Origin: Anaeromyxobacter oryzisoli | GTDB lineage: Bacteria > Myxococcota > Myxococcia > Myxococcales > Anaeromyxobacteraceae | Reading direction: 5' to 3' | Length of the DNA: 64,000 bases | NCBI RefSeq assembly: GCF_022690765.1 | Contig: NZ_JALCZA010000006.1 | Coordinates: 79,047-143,046, forward strand | Shown: piece after piece, positions 47,526-56,725 of the stretch | How the letters are laid out: each line of letters starts with the position of its first letter | Position numbering within the stretch: the first letter of the stretch is position 1 | Position numbers and translations under genes: made by a program | The notes under the pieces: model-generated | The model's input: the letters and a program-made list of their open reading frames with translations, nothing else | What the model was told of the DNA's origin: nothing | The model's database searches: none

Positions 47526-48866
47526 TCAGATGTTCCGCTGGTCCACGACCCGCTTCGCCTTGCCCTCGCTCCGCGCCAGGGTCTTCGGCGCGACGAGGGT
47601 CACCTTCACCCGCAGGCCGATCACGTGATCGACGGCGGTCTCGAGCTCGTGCTGCAGGGCCTGGAGGCCGCGGATCTCGTCGGAGAAGAACCCGGCGGTG
47701 ACCTCCACCTGCACCTCCATCTCGTCGAGCCCCTTCTCGCGGGTGAGGACGATCTGGTAGTGCGGGAGCGTCCCCTCGACCTGGAGGAGCGCGGTCTCCA
47801 CCTGCGACGGGAACACGTTCACGCCGCGGATGATGAACATGTCGTCGGAGCGGCGGCCGATCCGGCGGATGCGGCGGAGGGTGCGGCCGCAGGGGCAGGG
47901 CTCCGCCTGGAGCGCGGTGATGTCGCGCGTCCGGTAGCGGATCATCGGCATCGCCTCCTTGGAGAGCGTGGTGAGGACGAGCTCGCCCTCGACGCCGTCC
48001 GGGAGGACCTCGCCCGTCTCCGGGTCCACGATCTCCGGGTAGAAGTGGTCCTCGAAGACGTGCAGGCCGTCGCGGTGGACGCACTCGACGCCGACGCCCG
48101 GGCCGATGATCTCCGAGAGCCCGTAGATGTCGTGCGCGCGGATGCCGGCCTCCGCCTGGATGTACTCGCGCATGCCGTCCGACCAGGGCTCGGCGCCGAA
48201 CACGCCCACCCGGAGCTTCCCGAAGCCGATCTTCGCGTCGCGGGCCCGCTCGATGAGGTGGATCATGTACGAGGGCGTGCAGCAGATCGCCGTGACGCCG
48301 AAGTCCTGCAGCACCATGAGCTGCCGCTCGGTGTTCCCGCCCGAGATCGGGATCACCGTCGCCCCGAGCGCCTCGCCGCCGTAGTGGGCGCCGAGCCCGC
48401 CCGTGAAGAGGCCGTAGCCGTAGGCGTTCTGGAGGACGTCGCCCTTGCCGAGGCCGGCGGCGGCGAGGGCGCGGACCATCACGCTGGTCCAGACCTGCAG
48501 GTCGGCGGCGGTGTACGCGACGACGATGGGCTTGCCGGTCGTCCCCGAGGAGGCGTGCAGCCGGACCACCTCGTCCATCGAGGAGGCGAAGAGGCCGAAG
48601 GGGTAGGTGTCCCGGAGGTCGGCCTTCACCGTGAAGGGGAGCCGCGCGAGGTCGGGGAGCCCCTTCACCGCGTCGGGCCGGAGGCCGCGCGCCTCCATCC
48701 GCTGCCGGAAGAGGGGGACCTTCTCGTACGCGCGCCGGACCACCTTCTGGAGCCGCTCGAGCTGGAGCTTCGCGAGCTCGCGGCGCGGGAGGAAGTCCGG
48801 CGCGCTCGCCGGGTGGAACGCGACGCCGGCGTCGCTCCGCTGGGTGTTCACCTGGGACCTCGTCAC
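47526..48866 (-). CDS. paaK: Phenylacetate-CoA ligase family protein (2)
   Basis: 446 residues from a GTG start. The motifs match the family: SSGTTGKPIVV, PISGGNTERQLMVLQDFG, AHDIYGLSEIIGPG, YRTRDITALQAEPCPCGR, IRGVNVFPSQVETALLQVEG. It lies directly downstream of iorB, so it probably activates the aryl-acetate arising from amino acid breakdown or works in the reverse, ATP-forming direction on aryl-acetyl-CoA. There is no good Shine-Dalgarno sequence at the GTG, and no better start is available upstream. Confidence 0.9.
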   Translation of the reverse strand: MTRSQVNTQRSDAGVAFHPASAPDFLPRRELAKLQLERLQKVVRRAYEKVPLFRQRMEARGLRPDAVKGLPDLARLPFTVKADLRDTYPFGLFASSMDEVVRLHASSGTTGKPIVVAYTAADLQVWTSVMVRALAAAGLGKGDVLQNAYGYGLFTGGLGAHYGGEALGATVIPISGGNTERQLMVLQDFGVTAICCTPSYMIHLIERARDAKIGFGKLRVGVFGAEPWSDGMREYIQAEAGIRAHDIYGLSEIIGPGVGVECVHRDGLHVFEDHFYPEIVDPETGEVLPDGVEGELVLTTLSKEAMPMIRYRTRDITALQAEPCPCGRTLRRIRRIGRRSDDMFIIRGVNVFPSQVETALLQVEGTLPHYQIVLTREKGLDEMEVQVEVTAGFFSDEIRGLQALQHELETAVDHVIGLRVKVTLVAPKTLARSEGKAKRVVDQRNI

Positions 48867-48893
48867 GTGTTCGCTGCGGGTGAGGACTCGGCG

Positions 48894-49388
48894 CTAGGGG
48901 TTCGGCCGCGGGAGCGCCGTCTCGCGCCCGAGCCGGAAGGCGGCCTCGTTGAGCGCGTGGAGCCGCTCCGGGAGGGCCGCGTGGATCGCCGCGCGCCAGG
49001 CCTCCTCGGGGAGGTCGAGCGCGCGGGCGAGGATCCCGAGGAGCGCCACGTTGAGGCTCTTCTTGTTCGGGAGCCGGGCCTCCTCGATCGCGTCCGGCGG
49101 GACGAGGAGGCCGCCCGCGCGGAGCAGGGAGCGCGTCACGGCGATCTCGGAGGGGTCGAGGACCACCAGGAAGTCCGCCTCGCCCGGCGTGATCATCGGC
49201 GAGAGAACCTCGTCGCCGAAGCGGACGTCGGTGGTGACCGACCCGCCTCGCTGGCTCATCCCGTGGATCTCGGCCTTCTTCACGTCGCGGCCCGCCCGGA
49301 AGGCGGCGTCGGCGAGGATGTCCGAGGCCTTGATGACGCCCTGGCCGCCGACGCCGGCGAGCACCACGTTCACGATGCGGCTAGACAT
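48894..49388 (-). CDS. iorB: Indolepyruvate oxidoreductase subunit beta
   Basis: 164 residues of the 2-oxoacid:ferredoxin oxidoreductase gamma-domain type (NVVLAGVGGQGVIKASDILA, EIHGMSQRGGSVTTDVRFG). It forms the complex with IorA that oxidises aryl-pyruvates to aryl-acetyl-CoA. The start overlaps the iorA stop by 8 bases, so the two are translated together. The usual length for this subunit is about 190-200; the C-terminus here is short. Confidence 0.9.
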   Translation of the reverse strand: MSSRIVNVVLAGVGGQGVIKASDILADAAFRAGRDVKKAEIHGMSQRGGSVTTDVRFGDEVLSPMITPGEADFLVVLDPSEIAVTRSLLRAGGLLVPPDAIEEARLPNKKSLNVALLGILARALDLPEEAWRAAIHAALPERLHALNEAAFRLGRETALPRPNP

Positions 49389-50997
49389 TTCCGGCCTCCA
49401 CGCCCGCCGCGCGCTTCGCCTCGGCGGCCTGCTCGTACCGGCGGATGTTCGGCGCCGCGAGGATGCACGGCCGGCGGGCGACGATCACGGAGAGGACCGG
49501 CGCGGCGAGCCGCTCCGCGAGGAGCTTCTCGAACGCGGCCGGATCGGCGACCGGGTCCACCACGTCCACGCTGCGGACCCCGACCGCGCGGGCGAGCCCC
49601 TCGATCGAGACCTTGGTCGTCGGCTCGTGCGCGAGGGTGCGCCCGGTGCCCGGGTGCTCCTGCTGCCCCGTCATCGCCGTCGTGCCGTTGTCCAGGACGA
49701 TCAGGACGTGGCCGGTGGGGGGCGGGTTGTAGACCATCTCGACGAGGCCGCTCAGGCCGGAGTGGACGAAGGTCGAGTCGCCGATGATGGAGACGACCCG
49801 GCGCGCCTCCTGCTCCGGCAGGACGTGCCGGAGCCCGAGCCCCATGCCGACGGACGCGCCCATCGCGACGCAGGCGTCGATCCCCTGGTACGGCGGGAGG
49901 ACGCCGAGCGTGTAGCAGCCGATGTCGCCCGCGACGATGCAGTCGAGCTTGTGGAGCGCCGCGTAGACGGGGTGGTACGGGCAGGCCGGGCAGAGCGCCG
50001 GCGCCTTCCCCTTGGGCGGCTCCGGCTCGGGCCGGGGGTCGCGCGCGAGGATCCGCCGGACCCGCTCGACCGAGAGCTCGCCGAAGCGGAACGCGGCGGG
50101 CTTCCCCTCGACGGGGATCCCGGCGGCGCGGATCGCCACCTCGAGGATCGGGTCGCCCTCCTCGACCACGACGCAGCGCTCGACGCTCCCGGCGAAGGCC
50201 CGGAGCTTGTCGATGGGCAGCGGGTAGACGGTCTTGAGCTCGAGCAGGCTCGCCTCGGGCGCCGCCTCGCGGACGTGCCGCGCGGTGACGCCGGAGGTGA
50301 TCACGCCGAGCGCCTTCGAGCCCTCGCGCCACACGTTGAGCGGGGAGGACTCGTTGTAGATGCGGAGCCCCTCGAGCTTCTTGCGGAGCGCGCGGTGCGC
50401 CGGGCGCGCGTAGGCGGGGATCATCACGCGCGCCTTGATGTCGCGGACGAACGCCGGCGCCTTCGGGGCGGGGAGCCCGGCCCGGCGCGCCACGATGGAC
50501 TTCGAGTGGCAGACGCGGGTGGTCATCCGGAGGATCACCGGGAGCTGCCAGCGCTCGGAGAGCTCGAACGCGGCCAGGGCCAGATCGTAGGCCTCCTGCG
50601 AGTCGGAGGGCTCCAGCATCGGGAGGCCGGCGGCCTCGGCGTAGTGCCGGTTGTCCTGCTCGTTCTGGGAGGAGGCCATCCCCGGATCGTCGGCCGAGAC
50701 GATCACGAGCCCCCCCTGCACGCCGGTGTAGGCCGAGGTGAAGAGCGGGTCGGCGGCCACGTTCAGGCCGACGTGCTTCATCGTGACGAGCGCGCGGGCG
50801 CCGCCGAACGCGGCGCCGAGGGCGACCTCGAGCGCGACCTTCTCGTTGGGCGCCCACTGCGCCCGTCCCCCCAGCGTCGAGAAGGTCTCGAGGATCTCGG
50901 TGGACGGGGTGCCGGGGTAGCCGGTGCCGAGGTGGACCCCGCCGTCCTTCGCCGCTGCGGCGACCGCCTCGTCGCCGGAAAGAAGCCGCCGTTCCAT
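49381..50997 (-). CDS. iorA: Indolepyruvate oxidoreductase subunit alpha, lacking the C-terminal ferredoxin domain
   Basis: 538 residues. Pyrimidine-binding domain (GTGYPGTPSTEILETF, NEKVALEVALGAAFGGARAL) and TPP-binding domain (CPACPYHPVYAALHKL, GDIGCYTLG, IIGDSTFVHSGLSGLVEMVY, DNGTTAMTGQQEHPGTG) are intact. Typical IorA proteins are 600 or more residues and end in two 4Fe-4S motifs; here the chain stops after ARRPCILAAPNIRRYEQ with no CxxCxxC motif. Electrons must therefore leave by another carrier. First gene of the five-gene cluster for aromatic amino acid catabolism. Confidence 0.9.
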   Translation of the reverse strand: MERRLLSGDEAVAAAAKDGGVHLGTGYPGTPSTEILETFSTLGGRAQWAPNEKVALEVALGAAFGGARALVTMKHVGLNVAADPLFTSAYTGVQGGLVIVSADDPGMASSQNEQDNRHYAEAAGLPMLEPSDSQEAYDLALAAFELSERWQLPVILRMTTRVCHSKSIVARRAGLPAPKAPAFVRDIKARVMIPAYARPAHRALRKKLEGLRIYNESSPLNVWREGSKALGVITSGVTARHVREAAPEASLLELKTVYPLPIDKLRAFAGSVERCVVVEEGDPILEVAIRAAGIPVEGKPAAFRFGELSVERVRRILARDPRPEPEPPKGKAPALCPACPYHPVYAALHKLDCIVAGDIGCYTLGVLPPYQGIDACVAMGASVGMGLGLRHVLPEQEARRVVSIIGDSTFVHSGLSGLVEMVYNPPPTGHVLIVLDNGTTAMTGQQEHPGTGRTLAHEPTTKVSIEGLARAVGVRSVDVVDPVADPAAFEKLLAERLAAPVLSVIVARRPCILAAPNIRRYEQAAEAKRAAGVEAGNV

Positions 50998-51219
50998 CGC
51001 TGGGGAACTCTCCTCTCGTGGTCGAACCCGGCCGCCGCGGCGTGCAGGGGACCCGGCTCGACCAGGCGGTCGGAGCCGGCGCTCGCAGCGCGAGGAGCCG
51101 AGGAAGCGGCATGATACCCGATGGGGCGGGGATTCCCAGTCCTGGGCGCACGGCGGGCTGGCGCGCGGGCGAGGGCGCGGCGGGTCGCCAGTCGAGCCCC
51201 CTTTGCCTCCTGCCGCGCC

Positions 51220-51810
51220 TCACCGCCCGCGGCTTCGCCGCCTGCGGCGGACCAGCACGACGATCGCGGCCACGACCGCGACGGCGAGGAGGATCCCGAG
51301 CTCCACCCGCCGGACGTCCGCCTTGGCCGCGGCGAGGTGGTCCCAGGAGACGTAGCCCACCGTGACGACGAGCGGGACGGAGACGAGGGCGGAGAGCCCG
51401 TCGGCCAGGGCGAAGATCGCGGGACGGACGCCATGGGTCGCGGCGAGGGCGTAGGCCGGGAGGCGGAGGCCGGAGAGGTGGCGCGACAGCGCCACCGTGA
51501 TCATGGGGTGCCGGGCGAAGTGGGTATCGAGCCAGGCGCGGCGCGAGGGGGTGAGCACGCGGGCCACCGAGGCCCGGGAGAGGAGCGCCGGGCCGTGCCG
51601 CCGCGCGAGGGTGAACCAGAGCAGGTCGCCGGTCACGATCCCAGCCCACGCCACCGGGATCGCGATCCGGAGGCGGAGGTAGCCCTCGTGGGCGAGGACG
51701 CCGGCGACGAGCTGGACCGCCTCCTCCGGGATGGGCACCGCGAGCCCGCCCGCGACGAGCAGGGCGAAGATGGCGAGGTAGCCGAAGTGTTCGAGGAGCG
51801 CGGTGAGCAT
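51220..51810 (-). CDS. DedA-family membrane protein
   Basis: 196 residues from the ATG at 51810. The re-entrant/VTT pattern is visible: GGLAVPIPEEAVQLVAG, VAWAGIVTGDLLWFTLARRHG, and FARHPMITVALSRHLSGLRLPAYALAATHG with the conserved Arg/Gly-rich segment of the family. DedA proteins act in flippase-like recycling of undecaprenyl phosphate or in lipid handling at the inner membrane; the substrate here is unknown. The C-terminus is a membrane helix followed by a strongly basic tail (RRRRRSRGR). Confidence 0.85.
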   Translation of the reverse strand: MLTALLEHFGYLAIFALLVAGGLAVPIPEEAVQLVAGVLAHEGYLRLRIAIPVAWAGIVTGDLLWFTLARRHGPALLSRASVARVLTPSRRAWLDTHFARHPMITVALSRHLSGLRLPAYALAATHGVRPAIFALADGLSALVSVPLVVTVGYVSWDHLAAAKADVRRVELGILLAVAVVAAIVVLVRRRRRSRGR

Positions 51811-51885
51811 GCGGGCCGCGCGCCTAGTGCCGCTCCGCACGGAGCTCGAGGCGAATCATCATGACCGGTCAGCGGACGCGCGCCA

Positions 51886-53907
51886 CTAGAAGTAAGCCAG
51901 CACGAGCCCGGTCACGTCGGTGTCCCGGGGCGTGTGGCGCCCCTCCACGGCGAGGGAGAGATCCCGCGCGAGGTGGACCCGCAGCGCGGCGGAGAAGGAC
52001 CAGGTGGTCCGCGGCTCGGCGCCTGGCAGGTACCGCCAGCGGGCGTCCCCGAGGAGCGCCGCGGCGTCCCCGAGCCGGAGCCGGGCGAGGACCGAGGGTC
52101 CGACGCCGGGGCGGGCCCACGAGCCGCCCGCGCCGGAGAGCCGCGGCGAGACGAGGAGCTCGGTGTCCGCGGTGGCGAGGAGGTCGAGGGCTCCGCCGAG
52201 ATCGCCGAGGGTGAGCCCGCCGCCGAACTCCGCGGCGCCGGCGAGGCAGCGATCGCAGCCCGCGTCGCGCACGGTCGTCGCGCCCAGGCGCATCTTCCAT
52301 GAGGGGCGGGTGTCGAAGCGGTTCACCGGGTTCAGCGAGATCACCCGGACGAGCGAGGCGTCGTCCAGCTCGAGCCGCCGCTCGCGCGGCGCCCAGACGA
52401 GCCGGGTCGGCCCGAACTCGATCGAGGCGAAGGGCGGCTCGCCCTCGGGCGGATCGCCGAGGTCGTGCAGGGCGAGGCGGAGGTCGAAGGCCACCGTCCC
52501 GCCCTCCTCGCGGCTGCCGCCGCCGCCCGCGCCGAGCCGGAACGAACCGTGCCCGCGGTCGGGCCGGAGCCGCTCCGGCGTGGGGATCACGAGGGGCGCG
52601 CTCGGCCTCCGGAGGGCGGCGCGTCGCTCGAGGAGCGCCTGGCGGAGGCGGGCGGCCTCGGGGTCGGTGCCCTCGAGCAGGGCGCGGAAGTGGCGGAGGT
52701 CCACGAGGTCCGCCGCCGCGTCGAGGATCGCCGCCTGCTCGCCCGACGTGACCGCCGGGAGGGGAGCGCCCGCGTCGCGGGCGAGGGCCTCGACCGCCTC
52801 GAGCGCGCGGCCATCGAGCTCCTTCGTCCGGGCCTGGAACTGGGTGCGGATCGACGGTCGGTAGTGGATCTTCCGGACCAGGCCCGGGTTGCGGAACAGG
52901 GCCTTCACCGTGTCGGAGGGCAGGACCACGTACCGACCGACGTGGTCGAGCAGGTGCAGCCGGGGGACCGCCGCCTCGAGGGCGCCGAGCACGTGGTAGG
53001 CGCAGTTCTCGTCGAGGTACCAGTACTGGAAGAACGCGCCGCCGAGCTCCCAGATGTGCGCGGTGAGGAGCCGGACCTCCTCGGGCGAGAGGTCGAGGTC
53101 GTACTCCCAGAGATCGCGCGACTCGTACTCACCGTACTGCCGGACCTTGTAGTAGTAGGCGTAGTACTTGAACTCGCCCTTGAAGAGGCCGAAGAGCCCC
53201 TTGAACGCGTAGAGGACCGCGTTCTGGGTGTCCACGGTGGCGGCGTAGTCCACGCCGTAGTCGAGCAGCTCCTCGTGCTTCCCGGAGCGGGCCTCCGGCG
53301 CCTTGTCGAGCCGGAGCAGGGTGTGGCCGAACGCCGAGGAGGGGTTGTTCAGGTAGAAGGACGAGAAGACGAGGGTCGCGCCCTCCGGCTCGACGCGCCG
53401 GAGGAAGTCGTCGCGCCGGGGGCAGGGGCGCCGCGGCAGGCGGACCGGATCGAGGCCGAGCTTCGCGTCGAGGTAGAGGAAGCGCCCCGGGAACCGGCAC
53501 TGCGCGTCGTCGAGCTCGTCCTTCGGCGAGGTGGCGTCGAAGAACCCGGCGAGGGTCGCCTCGAGCTCGGCGGCGGGATCGTACTGTCCGTTGCGCGCGC
53601 GGTAGAACGCCGGCGAGTCCACCTCGCTCTTCCAGCCGCCGAGGTAGCGCCCCCGCCAGTGGCCGAGCCGGAGCCAACCCGGATCCTTGGCGAGCCCGAG
53701 GGCGCGGGCCCGCGCGATCAGCTCGGGGAGGTAGGAGCGGTCCGGAGCCGCCGCGCCGGCGGCCGCGCTCGCCGGTGCCTTCGCCGACGAGCTCCCGGGC
53801 GCGCTGGCGCCCTCCACGGCGGGCGAGGGCGGCTGCGCCCCGGCGCGGAGCGGGACGAGCGGGGCGGCGACGAGGAGCGGGAGGAGGGCGAGGGCAGGGC
53901 GGCGCAT
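51886..53907 (-). CDS. DUF4105 outer-envelope protein
   Basis: 673 residues with a signal peptide (LALLPLLVAAPLVPLRAGA) and an Ala/Ser-rich linker. The DUF4105 domain spans ~55-330 (SSFYLNNPSSAFGHTLLRLD, YGVDYAATVD, DENCAYHVLGALEAAVP), with conserved His and Cys residues that resemble a papain-like arrangement. The C-terminal ~230 residues alternate like beta strands and end ..VTGLVLAYF with a terminal Phe, suggesting an outer-membrane barrel. A proteolytic or amidase role is possible but not shown. Confidence 0.85.
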   Translation of the reverse strand: MRRPALALLPLLVAAPLVPLRAGAQPPSPAVEGASAPGSSSAKAPASAAAGAAAPDRSYLPELIARARALGLAKDPGWLRLGHWRGRYLGGWKSEVDSPAFYRARNGQYDPAAELEATLAGFFDATSPKDELDDAQCRFPGRFLYLDAKLGLDPVRLPRRPCPRRDDFLRRVEPEGATLVFSSFYLNNPSSAFGHTLLRLDKAPEARSGKHEELLDYGVDYAATVDTQNAVLYAFKGLFGLFKGEFKYYAYYYKVRQYGEYESRDLWEYDLDLSPEEVRLLTAHIWELGGAFFQYWYLDENCAYHVLGALEAAVPRLHLLDHVGRYVVLPSDTVKALFRNPGLVRKIHYRPSIRTQFQARTKELDGRALEAVEALARDAGAPLPAVTSGEQAAILDAAADLVDLRHFRALLEGTDPEAARLRQALLERRAALRRPSAPLVIPTPERLRPDRGHGSFRLGAGGGGSREEGGTVAFDLRLALHDLGDPPEGEPPFASIEFGPTRLVWAPRERRLELDDASLVRVISLNPVNRFDTRPSWKMRLGATTVRDAGCDRCLAGAAEFGGGLTLGDLGGALDLLATADTELLVSPRLSGAGGSWARPGVGPSVLARLRLGDAAALLGDARWRYLPGAEPRTTWSFSAALRVHLARDLSLAVEGRHTPRDTDVTGLVLAYF

Positions 53908-53928
53908 CGGCCGGAGAGGGTAAACGAA

Positions 53929-54115
53929 GGGGAGCCCTCGCTAGAAGGCTCCCCGAAGATGTAACGAGGGCTGCGCCCTCGCCCCGCCGGCAGAGCCGTC
54001 GGGGCCCCACTCCTGCTGCGCGGGGCCCGTGACCGCTCGCGGCCCCCGCTTCGCGGGGGATCGCTCGCGGTCCCCGCGCGGAGGGGCGGCGCCCCTCCCC
54101 CCGCCTGCGGCGGGG
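53929..54115. repeat. Array of GC-rich stem-loops
   Basis: Between two minus-strand genes lie GGGGAGCC/GGCTCCCC (53929-53954), CGAGGGC-TGC-GCCCTCG (53965-53981), CCCCCGC-TTC-GCGGGGG (54043-54059), GGAGGGGC-GGC-GCCCCTCC (54080-54098) and CCCCGCC-TGC-GGCGGGG (54099-54115). Four are perfect 7-8-bp stems with triloops. They may act together as a terminator for the DUF3015 gene or be palindromic repeats. Confidence 0.6.
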
Positions 54116-54167
54116 TCCCCCCACCCTGCGCGCGGATTTCCGGCTACCTCGGCTGGCGCTCGGCCGT

Positions 54168-54671
54168 TTAGCTCCGCTGGAAGCAGCCGGCGCTCTTCTC
54201 GGTCTCGAGCGTCTGGAGGATCGCCTTGGTCACGTCCTCGTTCGAGGTCGCGTCGCTCGCGAAGATCGTCTTGAAGTTCTTCTGGAGGGCGGCGCCCACC
54301 GCGGCGGAGTCCTGGCAGGCGTTGATCACGGTGAGGGCGCCGATGGACTCACCCTGGCCGCGGGAGATGTCCTTCGCGAGCGCCTCGCGGTTCGCCTCGA
54401 CGAAGTTCTGCGTGCCGGCGGCGAAGAGCCCGGCGCCGCAGTTCGAGGTGCCGGTGGTGATGCCGAAGGTCTGGCTCCCGACCGTGCCGTTGGTGGTCGC
54501 GGCGAGGATCTGGACCGCGCCCGGCGTGTCGCCGAACGCCATCGAGCCGAGGCCGCAGCCGGCGGCCCCGTAGCGGCCGGTCCCCCGGATGGCGGCCTGC
54601 GTCGAATCCGCGGCAGCGGCAGGCACGGCGAAGAGGACGGCGGCGATCGCGACTGCGAGCGAAATGCGCAT
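54168..54671 (-). CDS. DUF3015-family secreted protein
   Basis: 167 residues from the ATG at 54671, with AGGAGAG upstream. Cleavable signal peptide (SLAVAIAAVLFAVPAAAA). The mature part matches the DUF3015 pattern: GRYGAAGCGLGSMAFG, QILAATTNGTVGSQTFGITTGTSNCG, and a helical C-terminus with Cys near the end (SAGCFQRS). Members are small periplasmic or exported proteins of unknown role. Its conserved Cys residues could form disulfides. Confidence 0.85.
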   Translation of the reverse strand: MRISLAVAIAAVLFAVPAAAADSTQAAIRGTGRYGAAGCGLGSMAFGDTPGAVQILAATTNGTVGSQTFGITTGTSNCGAGLFAAGTQNFVEANREALAKDISRGQGESIGALTVINACQDSAAVGAALQKNFKTIFASDATSNEDVTKAILQTLETEKSAGCFQRS

Positions 54672-54914
54672 GCTTTCTCTCCTGGGTTCGGTATCCACTG
54701 AGCGAGAACGATCGAGCGGGAAAACGATCCCCCGCCCGGATGAGCGGGGAGCTGGCTACCTACCTACCGCGCTCTCGTGCGAAGTGGAAGCGGGCAGGCG
54801 TCCCGGAGGGGGTGCGGCCCAGGCGGCCAGGTTTTCGGTTGCAGGACCGTGGCGCGCTGCGCAAGAGTCGAGGCGCTCGAATCACGGCCGACTCGCAAAT
54901 CAGGGGATCCCCAA

Positions 54915-55718
54915 ATGGCCCTCAAGATCCTGGTGACGGCGAAGCGCGTGGAAGACCCCGAGTCGAAGATCCGCGTGCGCCCGGATGGCGCGGGGATCGT
55001 GACGGAGGGTGTGAACTACAAGCTGAACCCCTTCGACGAGATCGCCGTCGAGGAGGCGCTCCGGCTGAAGGAGCGGCACGGCGGCGAGGTGGTGGTGGTC
55101 TCGATCGGGGTGGACAAGTCGCAGACCGAGCTCCGCGCCGCGCTGGCGATGGGGGCCGACCGCGCCATCCTGGTCCGCCACGACGGGCCGCTCGATCCGG
55201 CGGTGGTCTCCGCGATGCTGCAGAAGATCGTCGAGGCGGAGAAGCCGGACCTGGTCCTGATGGGCAAGCAGTCCATCGACGACGACCAGAACCAGGCCGG
55301 GCAGTACCTCGCGGAGCGGCTCCGCTGGCCGCAGGCGACCTTCGCCTCGAAGGAGGCGAGCCTCGAGAGCGAGGCGGAGCAGAAGAAGGACCCTGGCGTC
55401 GTCCTCGGCGCGGACGGCCGGTCCCTCACGGTCGTCCGCGAGGTGGACGGGGGCGTCGAGACGCTCGTCCTCGCGCTGCCGGCGGTGGTGACGACCGACC
55501 TGCGCCTCAACAAGCCGCGCTTCGCGTCGCTCCCCGGGATCATGAAGGCCAAGAAGAAGCCGCTCCAGGAGCTCGCCGCCGCGGCGCTCGGGGTGGACCT
55601 CGCGCCGAAGGTGGTGGTGAAGCGGCTGTCGGAGCCGCCGGCGCGCAAGGGCGGCGTGAAGGTGGCCGACGTCGAGGAGCTCTGGAAGAAGCTCCACGAA
55701 GAGGCGAAGGCCCTCTAG
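54915..55718 (+). CDS. etfB: Electron transfer flavoprotein subunit beta
   Basis: 267 residues from the ATG at 54915. Family features: KILVTAKRVEDPESKIRVRPDG, NPFDEIAVEEALRLKE, GADRAILVRHDG, MGKQSIDDDQNQAGQYLAERL with the adenine-nucleotide site, and the LNKPRFASLPGIMKAKKKPLQ recognition-loop region. With EtfA it accepts electrons from acyl-CoA dehydrogenases and passes them to a membrane oxidoreductase; the gene at 8.1-10.2 kb encodes a good candidate. An upstream extension of the frame lacks support. etfA follows after 41 bases. Confidence 0.95.
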   Translation: MALKILVTAKRVEDPESKIRVRPDGAGIVTEGVNYKLNPFDEIAVEEALRLKERHGGEVVVVSIGVDKSQTELRAALAMGADRAILVRHDGPLDPAVVSAMLQKIVEAEKPDLVLMGKQSIDDDQNQAGQYLAERLRWPQATFASKEASLESEAEQKKDPGVVLGADGRSLTVVREVDGGVETLVLALPAVVTTDLRLNKPRFASLPGIMKAKKKPLQELAAAALGVDLAPKVVVKRLSEPPARKGGVKVADVEELWKKLHEEAKAL

Positions 55719-55759
55719 CCGCTCTCGCGAGCTCGAATCCTCGAATCAGGGAGAACGCC

Positions 55760-56725
55760 ATGTCGAACGTCCTCATCGTCGCGGAGCACGGCGCGGGTGC
55801 GATCCGGAAGGCGACCCTCCACGCGCTCGCCGCCGGGCAGGAGATCGCGCGGCGGACCGGCGGGCAGGTGCACGCGGCCCTCCTCGGGAAGGGGCTCGGC
55901 CCGCTCGCCGCCGACCTCGCCGCGTACGGCGTCGAGGTGCACGTCGCCGACGCCCCCGTGCTCGAGCGCCCCCTCGCCGAGGCGTTCGCGCCGGTCCTCG
56001 CCGACCTCGCGAAGGCGATCGGCGCCACCCACGTCGGCGCCGCCGCGACCGCGTTTGGGAAGGACGTGCTCCCCCGGGTCGCCGCCCGGCTCGAGGCGGG
56101 GATGGCGACGGAGGTGCTCGGGTTCGGCGGCGACGGGGCGAACGTGACCTTCCGCCGGCCGATGTGGGCCGGGAACGTCCTCGCCGAGGTGGAGATCGCG
56201 ACGGCGGTGAAGGTCTTCACGGTGCGGACCACCGAGTTCGCCCCGGCGCAGCGGGCGGCGGCTCCCGGCGCGGTGCACGCGGTGGCGGTCTCGATCGACC
56301 CCGCCGCGCTCCGGACGAGGCACGCCGGCTTCCGCGAGGTGAAGAGCGAGCGGCCGGAGCTCACCGAGGCGCGCGTCGTGGTCGCGGGCGGGCGCGGCAC
56401 GAAGGGCGACTTCGCGCCGATCGAGGCGCTCGCCGACGCGCTCGGGGCCGCGGTGGGCGCGAGCCGCGCGGCGGTGGACGCGGGCTGGGTGCCGAACGAC
56501 TGGCAGGTGGGGCAGACCGGCAAGGTGGTCGCCCCCGAGCTGTACGTGGCGGCGGGGATCAGCGGCGCGATCCAGCACCTCGCCGGCATGAAGGGCTCGA
56601 AGGTGATCGTGGCGGTGAACAAGGACCCCGACGCGCCGATCTTCCAGTTCGCGGACTACGGGCTCGTGGCGGACCTGTTCCAGGCGCTGCCCGCGCTCAC
56701 GGCGAAGGTGAAGGCCGAGAAGTGA
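55760..56725 (+). CDS. etfA: Electron transfer flavoprotein subunit alpha
   Basis: 321 residues, ATG preceded by AGGGAGA. The N-terminal alpha/beta domain (MSNVLIVAEHGAGAIRKATL) is followed by the C-terminal FAD domain (VVVAGGRGTKGDF, VGASRAAVDAGWVPNDWQVG, GQTGKVVAPELYVAAGISGA, VNKDPDAPIFQFADYGLVAD). It pairs with EtfB encoded just upstream. The stop overlaps the GTG of the following metallo-hydrolase gene, indicating one operon. Confidence 0.96.
   Translation: MSNVLIVAEHGAGAIRKATLHALAAGQEIARRTGGQVHAALLGKGLGPLAADLAAYGVEVHVADAPVLERPLAEAFAPVLADLAKAIGATHVGAAATAFGKDVLPRVAARLEAGMATEVLGFGGDGANVTFRRPMWAGNVLAEVEIATAVKVFTVRTTEFAPAQRAAAPGAVHAVAVSIDPAALRTRHAGFREVKSERPELTEARVVVAGGRGTKGDFAPIEALADALGAAVGASRAAVDAGWVPNDWQVGQTGKVVAPELYVAAGISGAIQHLAGMKGSKVIVAVNKDPDAPIFQFADYGLVADLFQALPALTAKVKAEK

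Noticed and set aside
52465..53964. 499-residue open frame antisense to the DUF4105 gene
   Set aside because: Shadow of the opposite-strand gene with Arg/Glu/Val-rich low complexity. The minus-strand gene has a signal peptide and family motifs.
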